From: Paramecium tetraurelia
Taxonomy: Eukaryota > Ciliophora > Oligohymenophorea > Peniculida > Parameciidae
Direction of reading: 5' to 3'
Assembly: GCF_000165425.1 (NCBI RefSeq)
Contig: NW_001798983.1
Coordinates: forward strand, 3,259 to 67,258
DNA length: 64,000 bases
Numbering within the stretch: position 1 is the first letter of the stretch; every line of letters starts with the position of its first letter. The notes below the pieces were generated by a model. It was not told the origin of the DNA and did no database searches. It saw only the letters and a list, made by a program, of their open reading frames with translations. The translations under genes were made by a program, and so were the position numbers. Shown piece by piece: positions 63,548 to 64,000 of the stretch.

Positions 63548-64000
63548 ATGTCAAGCATCAAATTATTAAACTATTTTTGTGTACTCTTCTAATTTGCTTT
63601 ATCTTCTCAATAAATAAATAATGCAAAAAGAGATAATGAACAATATAGTTATTACTACATTAATTGCCTTAAGTATAAAAGAAGCTGCTTCTTTTTTAAA
63701 TTTTGGAGACTATAATTTTGATTAAAAATTACTATTAAACATTCATCTTCATAATCCTTAACATTTTAGAATTAAATTCTGGACTTAAACTCCTCATAAT
63801 CACATTTATATTAATTATTACAAATTGGCATCAAAGTGCCATTATATAATACTTAAACATAATACTAATTTCCATGACCTAACTTTCTATATAATTCGAA
63901 TATAATATTGCTGGCATAACCAGGAAATGTATAGATACAGTTTTTATTTTATACTTTCTCATTTAAATACACCTATTTTACACATTCAAATGATGTTAGA
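63548..64000 (+). CDS. Start of a secreted-type protein, cut by window edge
   Basis: The ATG at 63548 opens MSSIKLLNYFCVLFQFALSS, a clear signal peptide. An intron of 34 nt (63648-63681) joins it to KAASFLNFGDYNFDQKLLL and an open frame that continues to the last base of the window with His, Asn, Tyr and Ile-rich sequence. No domain is recognised. The intron is at the long end for this genome and the frame could contain another. The 3' end is outside the window. Confidence 0.5.

Overview
This window reads as macronuclear DNA of a Paramecium-type ciliate. The DNA is very AT-rich. TAA and TAG occur throughout obviously conserved reading frames, where glutamine is expected, and every gene whose end I can see stops at TGA. 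Introns are tiny (19-34 nt), begin GT (usually GTA) and end AG (mostly TAG). Genes are packed closely on both strands, with spacers sometimes only 16-110 bp long. The standard-code reading shatters almost every gene, so coordinates here come from my own reading with TAA/TAG = Gln and hand-placed introns. For 20 conserved or well-supported genes the spliced length came out as a whole number of codons.

Layout. 1-2.5 kb: a minus-strand ADP-ribosyltransferase-like gene cut by the window edge. 2.5-11.2 kb: one giant cysteine-rich membrane protein. 11.6-18.4 kb: CFAP52, a poorly resolved multi-pass membrane protein, and a nucleoside hydrolase. 18.4-24.5 kb: two unrecognised proteins, ADP/GDP-forming succinyl-CoA ligase beta subunit, several relic-like stretches, and a small Met-Gly-Cys protein. 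24.6-31.2 kb: a CK1-like kinase, a B-box/WD40 protein and a CRAL-TRIO protein with a Pro/Gln-rich tail. 31.4-40.5 kb: small unrecognised genes, IFT56/TTC26, the pore-membrane nucleoporin NUP210 and a DNAJC9-like J-protein. 41.1-48.6 kb: a membrane protein, kinesin-13 and the proteasome subunit RPN1. 48.7-53.4 kb: a run of four minus-strand genes (unrecognised protein, RP2, unrecognised protein, PRMT1-type methyltransferase). 54.3-64 kb: an ATXR3-like SET methyltransferase, ceramide synthase, an unrecognised protein, a leishmanolysin-like metalloprotease, a damaged oxysterol-binding protein gene, a Spc25-like coiled-coil protein and the start of a secreted-type protein.

The genes do not form an operon-like pathway. 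Three of them (CFAP52, IFT56, RP2) are ciliary, and kinesin-13 and the Spc25-like protein are microtubule or spindle factors. The rest is mixed housekeeping.

The most unusual signals are reading-frame breaks that short introns do not explain: kinesin-13 at a TTTAAAT heptamer, PRMT1 in an A6 run, NUP210, the 13.9-16.7 kb gene, and the oxysterol-binding protein gene, which also lacks the block that carries its family signature. They may be assembly indels, decay, recoding or unusual introns. No tRNA, rRNA, CRISPR, telomere or transposon was recognised.
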